From positions 29,277,584 to 29,341,583 of the forward strand of contig NW_023998414.1 of the NCBI RefSeq assembly GCF_014805625.2: DNA of 64,000 nt, in the 5' to 3' direction. The notes below the pieces were generated by a model. The model did not search any database, was not told the origin of the DNA, and saw nothing but the letters and a program-made list of their open reading frames with translations. This document shows positions 34,997 to 48,025 of this stretch, in pieces. This stretch comes from Glossina fuscipes. Its lineage: Eukaryota; Arthropoda; Insecta; Diptera; Glossinidae. Position numbers and translations under genes: made by a program. Numbering within the stretch: position 1 is the first letter of the stretch; the number at the start of each line of letters is the position of its first letter.

Positions 34997-35027
<31 letters not shown>
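34997..35027. repeat. (TA)n microsatellite
   Basis: About fifteen TA units. A minus-strand ORF across it encodes an alternating Ile-Tyr run and is not a gene. Confidence 0.95.
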
Positions 35028-35029
<2 letters not shown>

Positions 35030-37486
35030 TATGTATAACGTGTGTTATGATTTTGAGGTTCATTGTTAACACATGACTGAGCAAACAAGACATTTTCAAA
35101 ATATGTTAATATACTTACATACCTACATATAGGCGTACGATAATAATAGGTCATTCATTCATCTATTTTTCGAACAATTTATGAAAATCTCTTACGAAAA
35201 AAAAAAAAAAAAAAAACACGTAAAATGCGCGTAAATTTTTCCCCCCTTTTGCGGTTTAAGAAACGCGAAGCGATATCCCAAAAAAAGTTTACATTAATTT
35301 AATTAAAAAATGCATAAGCAATGTTACGTTGAACATGCAATCAAACTTTTTTTTTTTTTTTTGTTTATGGTTCGTTAATTTAGTGGCAACAATGTAAACT
35401 AAGGCTATAATTAATGACTGTTATTTTAATTCAAATCATTTTTTAAACATGTTCGGCTTGAAAATGACATGAACAGTAGTCGCTTATACTCGGTTAGTGG
35501 CGGGATGGCAGATTAGCGTTAACGAAAATCATGATTGCATGTAATACAATGTAACATGACATAATAAGAAGTAATTAATTTTTGAAAGTGAAAATGATTT
35601 TGTTTTTCTTTGCTTCTTCTTCTTCTTTTTCGTGTTCTTCTTGTTTTTATTTTTGTTTGTATTGTATCGTTGATGTTTTAATTATTAATCAATATTTTGT
35701 AACAATTTGATTTACGTAATATGCACCTTTCCCTCGGGACTCTTTCCTTAAACATATATTTTAAAAAGTGTTTCTTCTTTGCGTTGTTTGCGTTCTTTGC
35801 GTTTCCCTAACCGTATGCATGATATATATATATATTTTATCTTATTATAAACTATATTATTTATTATTGTAATTATTTCTTTACCTTCTCCCATCCGCCA
35901 CAGTTATAAACCGCATGCATCATATACGCTGACAGGACTGATACTTGTAAAAGTTTGGCCAAGCATGAAGTTTTCCTTAAAATTTCTATTGCTCTCATCA
36001 TCTTCGAGGAGAACGTACCACAGTACCTTGTTGGAATATTTCGCACCCTTTAAGACGAATCCTGATTAACCTGCATCACAAGAAAATATTCATTATCTAC
36101 GATCCATCCATCTTAAGGATTGCCATCCTTTCTTTTTCAATGCGAAATTGTTCGCATAAGATCTTTCCGGGAACCATATCGAGTTCCGCAAACTTTGCCT
36201 GCCTTTCATCTGATCGAGGTAAATCATCTTTGCCAACATGCTAAATTGAGCTTCGGAAAAGAGAAGAGTCATATGCCCGCATTCGAAGACTTTCTTATAA
36301 GCAGTTCAGCGAAACCGCTGTAAAGGTCTTTTCCGCAACTTATATTTTACGATATCAATTGACTCGATATTGATTTTAGTTAAGCAAAAAGGCCTACGTA
36401 ATATATTTAGCATATGCCACTTTTCTTGACCTCTTTCATTTTTTTTGCTCGCATTATTTGCTATCGCTTCACAATTGGCGAAGGGGTAGACATGTTTACG
36501 AACCTTTAATTATATAAATTTTGGAATATTGAATCTTCTCTTGTACTCTCCGTAAATGCCATAAGCTTGAGTTGAAAGGAGATTTGCCACATTTGTCATT
36601 TGATGCAATTTCGGTGATTTGCTTCTGTTGTAGAATCAATCAACTCGCGATAGTCCATTACACATGGCTGGAAGGACACTTGGATTCTATCAAAAAAGCT
36701 AAACGCAATTTATTCGCATGATAAACTCTCTATGCAAACCCAAGGCAGCACTTCTTGAGCATCGACATTGTTTTCATTTTGTAAGGCGTTTTCTAAACGA
36801 ACGATTCTGACCCTTGTACAAGCAGTGTTTAGTACGTACTTCGACATTTTCTGGTTCACTTTTGATTTTAAGAGAACCTAGCGACAACATTTTTCTTTGA
36901 TATTTTTGTTGTTAGAAAACGGCAAAATTGAAGAAATTAACTCATGGACGACGTGCTTATAGTTCTATCAATACAAAAACTAGCTGCAAGTGGATTTTAT
37001 CTGTTTCCGTTATCGATTTAACGGAAGATATAGCTTAGCGCTTTTTTTAACCATAGACCAGATGATGACCAACTTGTACAGAGTGATAGACAGAACTATT
37101 TTCCAAAATTTTGCATTTTTAATCTCATTTAATGAAAAATGTTCATATTTGTGATTTTCAGTTTCATAGGCAAGCAAGCAATTGTATGATTCCTGATCAC
37201 ATTGATTCGTTTTGATGTGTATTTTCTTGTTCTTGTTTGACTTGGACTCGTTTGGGCGTCAGTCAATTTTCTCGACTTATTGCGTTCCGATCGTTGTTTT
37301 TCGTTTTCGTAAATCAATATTTGCATCGTCCTCTTCCCGGCATTTTCCTAAAAATCTAATTTGCCCGCACAAAGGCACACAACATCAAATCAAGCATTCT
37401 TATAGCGTTCTTTCATGTGTGTTTGGTTGGATTTTCTAACCTGATCTTGAAATTTGACATAGAAATACAAGCGATGGATTTCAAAA

Positions 37487-37507
37487 CTCTCTCTCTCTCT
37501 CTCTCTC
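37487..37507. repeat. (CT)n microsatellite
   Basis: About ten CT units. Confidence 0.9.
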
Positions 37508-37608
37508 ATTTTATTGTATAGACAAGTGTTCCTGTAATAGATGGATGAACGGATAGACTGTAAGTAAGTGGACATTAATTAATTGGCTTTAGATCTCTTG
37601 CTAATGAA

Positions 37609-37651
<43 letters not shown>
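37609..37651. repeat. (TA)n microsatellite with TACA interruption
   Basis: About twenty TA units with one 'taca' break near 37618. Confidence 0.95.
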
Positions 37652-37652
<1 letters not shown>

Positions 37653-38596
37653 GCTTTCTAAGTAAGTTGGCTTTTGATTACTTTCCAAGGTTACAAATGG
37701 AATGATGGAACTAATGTACTCTTCTATTTTCCTTGGCGGTGAATATAAAGAGAAAATAAACGTACGATATAAATCTCAAGGTGTATCCATTTACTTCACT
37801 AGCGTGTAGCATATATGTATGCATGATATAGCATAACAAATATGTTTGATAAACGTAGCAAGAGTAAGTATAAGATTTTTCGCGCTTATTTGCGTATACA
37901 GAGACTTGAATGTTGTGTTGTGTTGTGTTAGATTATGGTGTTACCTGTTTACACGCATTTTACACTTGTTCTTGTTTACACGTTTATACATAATGCGCAT
38001 TTAAATATATACATATATGCTCGTTTATATCTATGTTTATTTCTATAACGTTTGAATAACATATAATCTTCTACTTATTTATTTATTTATTTTTTTTATT
38101 TATTTATATATATATATATTTTTGTATGTTTCCGCTTCCGTTGGCATGTTCTACTTTTGCGTTTTGCATCTTCATCATAATATGAATATGATATATGTAT
38201 GTTTTAATATCCATGAACAGTGCGAAAATTATTGCATAGAATCTTTTACGCACATATTACAAACTATATATATTCAGGCAACTAAATTTTACATTCCATC
38301 TATAAATATATATGCATAAAATATATGAATATATTATCTTGTGCGTCTGCATGTATCTTATCTCAGTAGTAGAAGTCAATGTAACGTAAACTATAAATGC
38401 TAATCGTTGAGAAATTTCTCTCTATTTCTTAAACAAATTTATTTTAAATTAATTCTTGCCCGTAATAATTACATTTTTCGATTATAACCATAGTATGCCG
38501 TCATTATAGACAATCGATAGGCAAAGACTGGTGTTCTATTAGCTGTTTTGCGTAATTATGATAGAAAGTAAGATTACCATATTACTTTTAATGATA

Positions 38597-38599
<3 letters not shown>

Positions 38600-38629
<30 letters not shown>
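38600..38629. repeat. poly-A tract, about 29 bases
   Basis: Uninterrupted A run following 'gatatat'. No retroposon body is recognised. Confidence 0.9.
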
Positions 38630-38631
<2 letters not shown>

Positions 38632-38989
38632 ACAATGTTCTTTTCTTATTTAATTTTATGCTCGAGTGCTCCTCTGCTACGCCTGATGAGTTTTAATACA
38701 TTTTGAGAGAAAAAAACTCCAAACAATTTTATTGTGAGGAATTATTTAATAAAACAAATAAATAAAAAAGAAAAAAAAATATTGTATTCTGGGTAAGCTA
38801 ATTTTCTTCCTTTTTTTTGTTCAAGTTCACCATTAGTTTGCCGTAGAATCAGAGTCGTCTTCGATAGCTTATGGTTTGATCGTATAAATGACATATATGT
38901 TGATGGCAAGATAAAGTTTAGATATGTCATTATTTTAATCAGAATTCGGTAGACGACATTAATACATACATATATGTGATATACAGATG

Positions 38990-40020
38990 TCTTTGTCTTT
39001 GTTGGTTTAACGTGGGTAGACTATCTTGCCGGTTTAACCCTACCATGCCTATAAGCTAGAGATCTAAACTGTACTGGAGAAACGAGATAGTATACGGCTC
39101 AATAAATCTACTCTGGGGAGTGTTGAGGCCTATCATTACCACTAATTATTCGCTTTAGGAATGATAGGAATCACAACCACGACGATACCCCCCGAAGGGC
39201 CGTAACCAGCAGTCAGGACTGACACAATGGTTAACTGCTGCGTTCAAACTGGGGACTGAACATACTAACTTCCATCGCGGTTTCCACATGTATGTAAATA
39301 TGCAAGATTCAGCCAGAAGGATCTTGGCAAGCACCAATCTGAGATCCTGACCTCCGTGGAGCTTAAAGTTTGAAGACTATGAAGCCTTTAGCCTTACTTG
39401 ACGTGACAAAGTGATTCTTGCCTTCGGATTGATCATACAATCCTGGCTAGCCAACAACGAATTACCCTTCTTCAAGATATATTAGCATCGGGTGCTACAT
39501 CTGATATGGCGGTCGGTACCACAATCTTGACTATTACCATATCAAAGTATTTTACCTAACCAGCTATTAGCTGGTTGGTTAGTATTTCCTTCTTAGCGAT
39601 AGCCTATGAGAAAAGAGTGCTTCTTCCAGTGTACCGCTAAGCTATCTTCCAGAAATTTGTCGCCAAGTTATAGGTAGTCCAAGCCTCAAACTCTTCTTCG
39701 CCGATCAAGATCGTTTCCAGGAGGTGAGAGTTTCGGCACATCTATGCTCTCCCAAAAGCATAGTTTATCACTGCGTATAAGATATACATGATGATAGTAC
39801 CTTATTTCCTGCTGAAGTAACATAGCAGTTGCCGTGATCCTTTCCAAGCAGATTTCTACCTAATGAGATTTTCCTGAATGATATCGTAATAACGAGGAAA
39901 ATTTTTACGTTCGCATCGGCAAATATGATTCTTAATCTGCATGCATCATGTCTTACCTTATTTAGATGCCTTAGCGTGATTCGACGCATTTAAACTAATC
40001 TGTAGGGTTTGACGTGACAC
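38990..40020. other. Apparently GC-richer unidentified segment, possible old mobile element
   Basis: By eye the composition changes sharply from the surrounding AT-rich DNA. The segment contains words such as 'ccccccgaagggccg' and a perfect palindrome AACCAGCTA-T-TAGCTGGTT at 39558-39576. Short ORFs on the minus strand (39155-39337, 39768-39989) and one open plus frame around 39440-39540 match nothing I recognise. No target duplication or terminal repeat was found. It may be a decayed transposon or a piece of foreign or regulatory DNA. Confidence 0.3.
39558..39576. repeat. Perfect 9-bp inverted repeat
   Basis: AACCAGCTA and TAGCTGGTT with a one-base centre. As a hairpin it would need a larger loop, so a dimeric protein site or chance is as likely. 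Confidence 0.6.
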
Positions 40021-41890
40021 CGGATTAGAATACATGCGATTTAACATGAAACCGAGATGAGAAAACCGTGTACGACTTGAAGTGGCCACATGTCTGTCAT
40101 TGATGACAGTTCAAATCAAAAGTAATTACTATTACATTATATTAGTAATATTAGGTTTAACGCTACAGCACGTTGACATCTGACGACGTGTTAAAAATAA
40201 CAATAATTGTTTTTACTTTTTATCATATTTTATCCATTGATCGATTTAGTTTAGATTTTTGAATTTAAAACTACGTAATTGTTAAATTACTTAACTAACA
40301 TTTCGATATCGCAAAATTGGTTTAAGGAAATTCATAAAGAATACATTTGAATAATGTCTGAAGATGGAGAAATGTTTTATCAAAAAAGCGAAATATGATA
40401 GCTGTGTGACATAAACAAACAATAGCAAAATATGATTAAAATGGATGTGTCTCCAATGATCTAATATTTAGTTTGCAAGGAGCGAACAATGCGCAATAAT
40501 AGTAATAATAATAATGTGCTATGTATGAAGAATAATCTGGAAAAAAACAAAAAAAAAAAAAAAAAAACAAAAACGGAAAAGAGAAAGAGAAAGAGGAAGA
40601 CAAAAAGAAACAATGTCTCCGTAGATGTAATCCCTTGGTTACTTAACAACTGAAGCAGAGATGCAAGATTTCTATTATGAAAGTATAGATATGAAGTGCG
40701 AAATTCAACACTTTTGTTTACTTCATGTCTGATAATAAGTAATACACTGACTAGCATAGTTATTATGGCATGGCCCTAGCCATGATAACATGCCAAATCG
40801 ATCAACTTTTTTGGTATAGTAGTCATAAAAACACAAGTGGGCAAATGCCACGTCTTGTGGACAGAGCTTTCCACTTCAGCGTCTATATTTTTTCTTGACA
40901 GACAGCTGTCAAATTTCATCATTTTTTTTTTTTTTTTTTTTTTTTTGCTTGACACATTTGCGATAATTTTTCTTTTACGTTCGGTTAAGTTATATTTAAG
41001 AAACTTTTTACACTATGGCTTTTTAATCGCAACCAAACAAACACCATCAGCTCGATGTCAGGTGGCTTCGCTACCAATGACTATGATTAGTCTAATGCTA
41101 AATGCTAAAAGCGCTTGTTTTCTTCTTCTTACATATATTTGAACTTCAAATCTTATGCCATTTAATTTTCTAATTCACGAATTATTTCAATTTTCTGTAA
41201 GGTCCTATGTGCTTTTGCTGACAGTGTAACGTTACATTAGGCCTTCGAAAGTAATCGATTACTTTTCATAACATTTAACTCTTGTTGTCAATATTGTCTT
41301 ATTCTATTGGGAGACAACTTCAATCATTCATTATTCGAAAAAGCTATTTTACTTACACATTGCCGCTTTGGTTTCAATCTTGAGGATACTACTATTATAT
41401 CAGATAGCCACAGTATTTTTCACTCATTTATTACAGGATTAGATATGCTTCCCTCACAGCTCCCTTGTACACCTACTAGAATAGAACGCGTTTCTAAAAT
41501 GCATAATTTTTACAATTATTTGTACTTTTTTACGAAAATCTCATAAAATCTGTACGTCATAAGCGTGACATACGTACATGAAAACAAGCTTGCATGTATT
41601 TTGATTTTCTTCTTAAATTTTTGTGTACATTGAAGACCAGCTGTGGGCGTTTATTTTATCATTGAATCCTTAAACGGTACCGACCGAAATATTTATCCGA
41701 AATTTTAAAACGATTCCTGTTTCGGAGTGTCATGTACTAGTTGAGCACGCATTGGTAAATCGATCAAGGTTATATTTTCTGTGAATTTCTAAGTAGGCCC
41801 ATTGAACGTCTATGTCGACCTTAGACTACAAATTATTAATGTAAAAAATGATGTTAAGCAATTTATGCTTTTAAGCCATTTATAGTGTAA
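40021..41890. other. Spacer with homopolymers, no supported gene
   Basis: Contains a small inverted repeat CTGTCAT/ATGACAG at 40094-40109, poly-A at 40550-40567, AAT units at 40497-40515 and poly-T at 40922-40946. ORFs of 79-101 codons at 40461, 40837 and 41307 are T- or A-run driven or without motifs. Confidence 0.45.
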
Positions 41891-41894
41891 ACAT

Positions 41895-42650
41895 GTTTGT
41901 ATCTATGACCGAAGGATGAGGGGTATGTTCGTTTTGTCAAGACGTTTGCATCAGAGACCCCACAAAGTGTACATCTTTTTGATTAGCATTTAAATCGATT
42001 TAAGCACATCCGCCCGTTCGTCTGTATAATATCTGTTGTAAACACACTTCTCTCCCCGCAAATATGAATCTATCGACTTGTTATTGAAAATGGACCAAAC
42101 CAGTCGACGGACACGCATATAGTACAATGTAAAATGAGGATAGTTCTGTTTTTTGAAAAAAAAAAAAAAAAATAAATAAATAAATAAATAAATAAAAAAA
42201 CAAAATGGCTTTTTGCTTATTACTCATGAACAACAGCAACTATCTACGAAAGTTTCAATGCAGATTCTATGAGTGATGCTCTAGTATATGTACAATAATG
42301 GAAAAAATTGACCCCGCCTACTCATAATTTCGCATTTTGTTCAACGCACAGAAGTAAACTTAAAAAACTGCATAAAGTGCATAAGGCCTTGGTTAATTAA
42401 GAACTCGAAATGAATCCAAGCATGTCGGTCCGTTCATCTTTCCATCTGTCCGTCTGCCCAACTGTATAATATCGGTAGTACATATTCTCCTGTTCGCAAA
42501 TATGAAGATATCGCCTACAAACTAATAGAAGAATTTGAAAGTGGCCCACACCACTTTTCAAAATGAACGCCTACAACACCCACACACCTATGCTGCAAAA
42601 ACTGTGAACATATTTGCATTCTGTCGTTTTTGCTTGCATAAAGTACAACA
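41895..42650 (+). mobile_element. Dispersed repeat family A, two-module copy
   Basis: Starts 'tgtatctatgaccgaaggat' with 'gaggggtatg', then 'ttgtcaagacgtttgcatc', 'tttttgattagcatttaaat' and 'ccgcccgttcgtctgtata'. A second module follows with 'cataaagtgcataaggcctt', 'ctgtccgtctgcccaactg' and 'acatattctcctgttcgcaa'. An A run and (AAAT)n at 42156-42200 interrupts the first module. Confidence 0.7.
42156..42200. repeat. A-rich run and (AAAT)n inside a family A copy
   Basis: About 16 A followed by six AAAT units and another A run. This looks like expansion of an A-rich part of the element, since the copy at 9128 has a shorter A-rich stretch in roughly the same region. Confidence 0.8.
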
Positions 42651-42764
42651 CATACACAAAATAAATTTCCGCTAGTTGTTTCCTCAGTTGCCCGTGAGAA
42701 GAACACAATGGATTTGCTTTTAAATTAACCGATTTGACTAAAAAGAGCTTTTGAACTTTTTAGA

Positions 42765-42990
42765 TCCGACACGGTTTGTGGTACAAAATATATATTAAGT
42801 TTCGACGTAAGATAGACCCTTACCCTTTTTATATTCATCGATTCAGAATCATTTTCTTAAGGTTGTCTATTTGTCTGTTGTGTTGTTCATTTTTAATTTC
42901 CACTTCCAAGTTCTAATTTTACAAATATTTTGAAGAAATTTGGTGCACTGATGTGTTGTGACAATGTTTTTTGCATATTCTAGCAAAAGA
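42765..42990 (+). mobile_element. Dispersed repeat family B, left fragment
   Basis: Carries 'gatccgacacggtttgtggt', 'atatattaagtttcgacg', 'cgattcagaatcattttctt', 'gtctatttgtctgttgtg' and 'gaagaaatttggtgcactga'. It breaks off near 42990. Confidence 0.6.
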
Positions 42991-43984
42991 TATCAACTAA
43001 ATGATTAATAGTTAATTTATATATATAAATCGATGGAATAGCACGCATTATTACGTAAAACGCATTGCGATTTTTTTAGATTACGTAACGTAACGTAACG
43101 TTTTTTCTGCAATCTGAAAACTTTGATTCGAATATCTTGACCTGACCGATTTTAACATCTTCAACTGCCTTGGTCAAATACTCATGCAATTTCCATAAGC
43201 AATTTCCAACACAAACCTTTCCCCTTTTTATTTGAGCAATTTTGTACGAAGTGTTGTTAATCCTTCCGTCAGGCGCCAGCATGTGTCGACAGGTAAAGCA
43301 TTATGAATTTGTATCTGGTTTTATCACTTAAACTCGTTGCTTTCGTAGAAATCGATTCATTTCCATTCAGAGTCATTTTCCTAACAAAACTTTTTTCTCT
43401 ACTCTCTACTCTACTCTACATGTTAGGCCAGTGAATCCATCAAAAGAAAAACAAAAGAAAGATTATTTTCCTCTATTGATGGTAGCTACAACAAATAAGA
43501 AAGTTTTCAACGCCTTAGAGCAAATCTTAGTAACTAACCAAACAGTTTAGGTTTGAATATATATTTGCTTTGACTTCTTAAATGATTCCAGTTATCATAT
43601 GTCAGAAAGTTTTGATCCATGGCCAGATTGCAGGTTATCAGCAACAACATTTACGAATAATTATTTTTCAACTGCATATTTTTAAAAGTTTTCTATAAAT
43701 GATATTTGATATACATGTATCAGATTTCTAAACTTGTGCAAACTTTTCAATCATAAGAAGCTAATCTTTGAAATGCCGTTGGGTCATTGTTGATTCTATT
43801 CAAAAGCCTAAATTGTTCTTAAGCTAGTTTGCTTCGAAGCAAAAAATCGAAAAAAAAAAAATAAAAATAAAACAAATAAGAACATTATAGTTGGCCAACG
43901 TCGACCGTTCAGTACTCTAAACCAAATTGTCTAACACTATTTTTATTCCTTTTTTAAATTACTATTGTGGGTCAATTTTCACCA
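42991..43984. other. Spacer with a short CGTAA array
   Basis: Contains 'acgtaacgtaacgtaacgt' at 43083-43101 and CTCTA words at 43398-43420. A 68-codon minus-strand frame (43076-43282) includes a Lys/Val-rich stretch (KAVEDVKIGQVKIFESKF) without a recognisable family. Confidence 0.4.
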
Positions 43985-44552
43985 GCACATATTAAAAGTT
44001 GGTCTTTTATACAGCGGCTAAAACGGATCCAGATTCGTAGAAATCTTTATTGGGATAGGATCAAAAAAAAGGACGAGATGGTCCAAATATGGCATAGTTC
44101 GTCTTTTTATGTTAATTTACTATTATGACATAATTGCATCGTCAAGCATTGCAAACTACACTTTCTTGTCACTTTTCGTTATATGAGAAGAAGTTCAAAA
44201 ATTACCGCAACCGATCCAAAGTTTCCAAACCAATTTAGACACTTTTCGGACTAAGACGTTATATGGGGAGTGTTTGAAAAAGTTAACCGATTCGAAGCAT
44301 TTTTAATAGCGTTCGTCCTTATGTTAAAACACGTCACTGTATCAAATTTCATTAAAATATCTCAAACATTGTGACCTGTAGCTTGAATAAATTTACATGG
44401 GCCGACATTAGACGAAGACACGGACAGACAGGCTTTGATCAATTCAGATTATGATTCTGAATCGACCGGTACAATAAAAGGTGCATCCACCTTAAGCCCT
44501 GCTTAAGCGTGTTACATACGTCCGCACTAACTTAATATACCCTGTACTACAA
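43985..44552 (-). mobile_element. Dispersed repeat family B, minus-strand copy
   Basis: On the minus strand it starts 'gtagtacagggtatattaag', then 'ggacgtatgtaacacgc', 'ggtcgattcagaatcataat', 'gcctgtctgtccgtgtcttc', 'gagatattttaatgaaattt' and 'gtgacgtgttttaacat'. It continues to 'catttggacc'-like inner blocks before breaking off. The left half is better preserved than in most copies here. Confidence 0.7.
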
Positions 44553-44829
44553 GTAATGTAAGATGTAATGAAATTTTCCCTTCAAATTTATTTAAGTGAT
44601 TACAGCTTAGAATTTTTGCTTTGATTATTGTTTAAAATTAAAAAAAAAATTTTAATGCACTATTTTATTATAATGCTTTTACTAAATCTTATATGAATGT
44701 TTTTTAATAACAAGAAAGAAAAATAAAAGTATTTAAAAAAAAAAAAAAAAAAAAAAACGAAAAATATTTTATTAGAAAACTTAGCTCGAGAGAAACTTTG
44801 CGAAAAACACCTATAAAAATAATTGAAAA

Positions 44830-44868
<39 letters not shown>

Positions 44869-46448
44869 TACAGCCTATATACGTGAGCCAAAATAATTTA
44901 ACAAATGTGCTCTAGTTTCGGGGTTACTCGAATAAAAATCCTTTTTTTTTTCAACTTTTTCTTATAATAAATTTAATTAAGAATTTGCTAAAAACATTAA
45001 GTTACCTGAGTAACTAACATATCGTAAAAAACAACTGTAAAAAAAAGAAAAACAAAATAAAAAAAAAAAGAAACCAAAGAGAAAGAGAAAGAGAAACAAT
45101 AAATAAACTTTTACATTTAAGCAGAATAGTGAAAAGACACTGAGAATAAGGTAATCGCATTAAAAACTTTCCCAATTAAATGACAATTTAGCACAAGGCA
45201 AACTTATCTTATAAACAATACAAGTGAACAGGAAAATTACTGCAAAGCATTCCGAAAAAAAAAAAAAAACACAAATAGAGTATATTTTATCAAACTAATT
45301 AATGAAACTTTTTTACACTCACACACTGCAGAAAATTACGCAAACACCACTAATAGATAATTTTAAATAACAATGAATTAATATGTAACAGCAGAAGAAC
45401 ATTTGAAATAATTGTCTTCTTACAAATTTTTATTCCCATCACTGTTATATCAATAAAAAAAAAATGCAACATTGTTTCAAAGATGTCATAGTTTATATAA
45501 CATATGTACTCTTGATCAGTCTAAATATTGTTTACGATTCTTTTTGAGGCAACTTTCACAAATAGAAAGAATTGAGTCAGCAGTGGCGAGAAGAAGGCGA
45601 GAAATGTATGCAGTGAAGGCATGAATTTGACAGCCTATCGCTGATATTGCTCTGAAATTTGATGCAAGATATTTATGCGAAAAGTATTTTAATTCTCAGG
45701 ATTTTTTTTTTATAACATTCTTTTTATAAACACTATCCTCGTCTTATTCTTTCAAGCCTACGATGCCCGCTGGCATATGGAATGGAAGAAACGCTACTCT
45801 CAGGATCCACAGGGAGTATCGTTACTTAGCAGGTCCAGAATAAGAACATTTCTATGGTATATTCCTTTCTCTTGAGAAGGACACGGCCTCTCGAACACCT
45901 CAATTATTTAATGTTTTCGTGCAGCTCTCGCATTGGAGCTTTCCTGCTGTCAGGCGAGAACTGGAAAGAAATATAACAAAAGCCTCTGGCCATACTTTTT
46001 AGTCAGATCTCTTATATAAATTGAAAGTCGGTAAGGGAAAAGGTCTGTAATCATCATACACACTGTGGGGTCAGCTCACTTGGTGGAAGCGGCATATCAG
46101 GACTTTAATAAAAGAAAGTCTACTATTTCGTACGCCATTGCAATTGATTCAAATTTTCAATGAAAACACAGTTTCGACGACGACACGAACTTAAGCACGC
46201 CATCCGTTAATGTTTCATTCTCTTGGTTAATATTGCGATTGTACGTAATTCAAATTTATCTTGGACTTTGCAATTTTCACAATCAGTGCTTTTAGCACTC
46301 ATTTTGGATTTGGTTAGAAGATTTTCATAAATGATTTGATTAAATGGTTAATTTAGTGAGATCCGAAGTTTTTGGTGAGGGAAGTCCGCAATGCAAAACC
46401 CTATTCCTAAAATTTTTATCACTTGACAAAGAATTTTACATTTTTATA

Positions 46449-46450
<2 letters not shown>

Positions 46451-46491
<41 letters not shown>

Positions 46492-46493
46492 TA
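46451..46493. repeat. (TA)n microsatellite
   Basis: About twenty TA units with two 'taca' breaks. Confidence 0.9.
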
Positions 46494-47036
46494 TTTGTGG
46501 TAACCAAAATCCAAGTTTCGCCCAAAGCGAATACAATGTTTTTATTTCTTTTATCTTAATATGAAAATCACATACAAATATTTTTTAGAATTTTTTTTCT
46601 TTGTTCTTTTTTTGTTTTTTTTTCATTCTGTAAACGAAGAAAAAGGAGAGGAAAAAAAAAAAATCTCCATAAAACCGAAAGCAAATAAGATGTTTAAAAA
46701 GTTTGCTTTTCTTATAGTTTGTTTTGTTTTGACTGTGATGGACGGGCATTATGCATGTGTTTGTTTTTGAGCAAGAAGAAACTGGCACGAATTTCTTTCC
46801 AAACAGCACGGCATGCATTTCAATAACCAACAAACTAAAGTAAAAGAAGGGAAACATATAACAGAGTTATAGTTTCTAATAGACAATATTAAAAACATAA
46901 ACTTACAAAACGTGACACATAAAAACCAAATAGAACGAATATTTAAATATGCTTGGATGATAGGTGGTTTGTTTCATGAATACTGAAAAGATCATCGAAG
47001 AAATACATTGTATATTATATTATGCATAGAAGGCAA

Positions 47037-47070
47037 GAAGGAAGGAAGGAAGGAAGGAAGGAAGGAAGGA
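47037..47070. repeat. (GAAG)n microsatellite
   Basis: About eight GAAG units. Confidence 0.95.
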
Positions 47071-47621
47071 TGAAAATGTCGATTCATTTTGTAAACGAAA
47101 AAAACCTAAAGAAATTCTTTAGAAATATTGGTTTCCATGTATACAATTACAATTACATATCTTGTTCTTTCAAATTGTTAATATCTTGGCAACGGACCCC
47201 TATTAACGCAAATTTAACGCTCCTACGATATAAAGGTTTGCTTAGAACAAATTTGAAAATCACTTAAAAGAGAGATGATAAAATATTAATTTGCGATTGA
47301 ATTGCGCAAAGCGAAACAGTGGATAGAGCCACTGATTCGGTTCACTTTACTAAATTTGAATTACTAACGTTCAACTTGGTTTTCCTTAGGGTTGATATGT
47401 TGAAGTGTTAATAATTTGCATGAGCTAGTAGCCAAACATTTCACTAAAGTTGTAGAGAAAAAATGTCTAGCGTGCGAATCGGAAATTTTTCAATTGTCGG
47501 TTCATATGTGAGCAGCTTTAGTATTGTCTCGCGTTAGAGAGAGAGTTATAAGGCACAATCTGCTATAATTGTTCATATCTAACGCTTTCTTCCGCATATA
47601 TAAATGTGTAGGTGTGTGTGT

Positions 47622-47623
<2 letters not shown>

Positions 47624-47670
<47 letters not shown>

Positions 47671-47701
47671 NNNNNNNNNNTTTTTTTTTTTTTTTTTTTT
47701 T
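47624..47701. repeat. (TG)n array, assembly gap, then poly-T
   Basis: About 23 TG units end in ten Ns (47671-47680), directly followed by 21 T. The gap is a placeholder and the true length is unknown. The change from TG to poly-T across it means the two sides need not be adjacent in the genome. Confidence 0.9.
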
Positions 47702-47981
47702 GAAAAATTGTTGTTTGACTAGAGTCGTTTGTAATATTCACAGTAACTGTAATCCGTGTAATTAAATTTAGTTTTTTATTTTTTGTTTGTTTTTTTTTTT
47801 TTTTTTTTTTTCCAAGTTGTTGTTATGCTTGAAAAGTTCTTCAACAACATTTCCTTGTTTCTGGCTCTCCTTGCCTCTCCCTTTCTCTTGAACTTTTTTA
47901 CGTTACTCTCTCTCGCTTTCTCTCTCTCTCTTTCTCCATCTTTTTTTCCGTCCTCATGTCTTTCTCTTTCATTAAGCTCGG

Positions 47982-48025
<44 letters not shown>

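Larger units (their letters stand above)
34001..38989. other. Long spacer with many microsatellites, no supported gene
   Basis: Includes TATG, TA, CT and A arrays listed separately, and T-rich runs at 35348-35362. The part 35900-36850 looks more complex than the rest and carries a 67-codon plus-strand frame (36120-36323), but neither strand matches a protein I know. Between 36850 and 37480 nothing is recognised. Confidence 0.4.
44553..47620. other. Spacer, mostly A/T-rich, with one more complex part
   Basis: Includes poly-A at 44737-44757, (TA)n at 44839-44863 and 46451-46493, and (GAAG)n at 47037-47070. The part 45560-46140 looks less AT-rich and contains a phrase readable as SSRIGAFLLSGENWKEI, but both strands are broken by stops and no family is evident. 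ORFs at 46344-46857 are driven by TA and T/A runs. Confidence 0.4.

Noticed and set aside
45560..46140. Reverse transcriptase or retroelement coding remnant
   Set aside because: The stretch looks less AT-rich, but all six frames are broken and no catalytic motif such as YxDD could be found.
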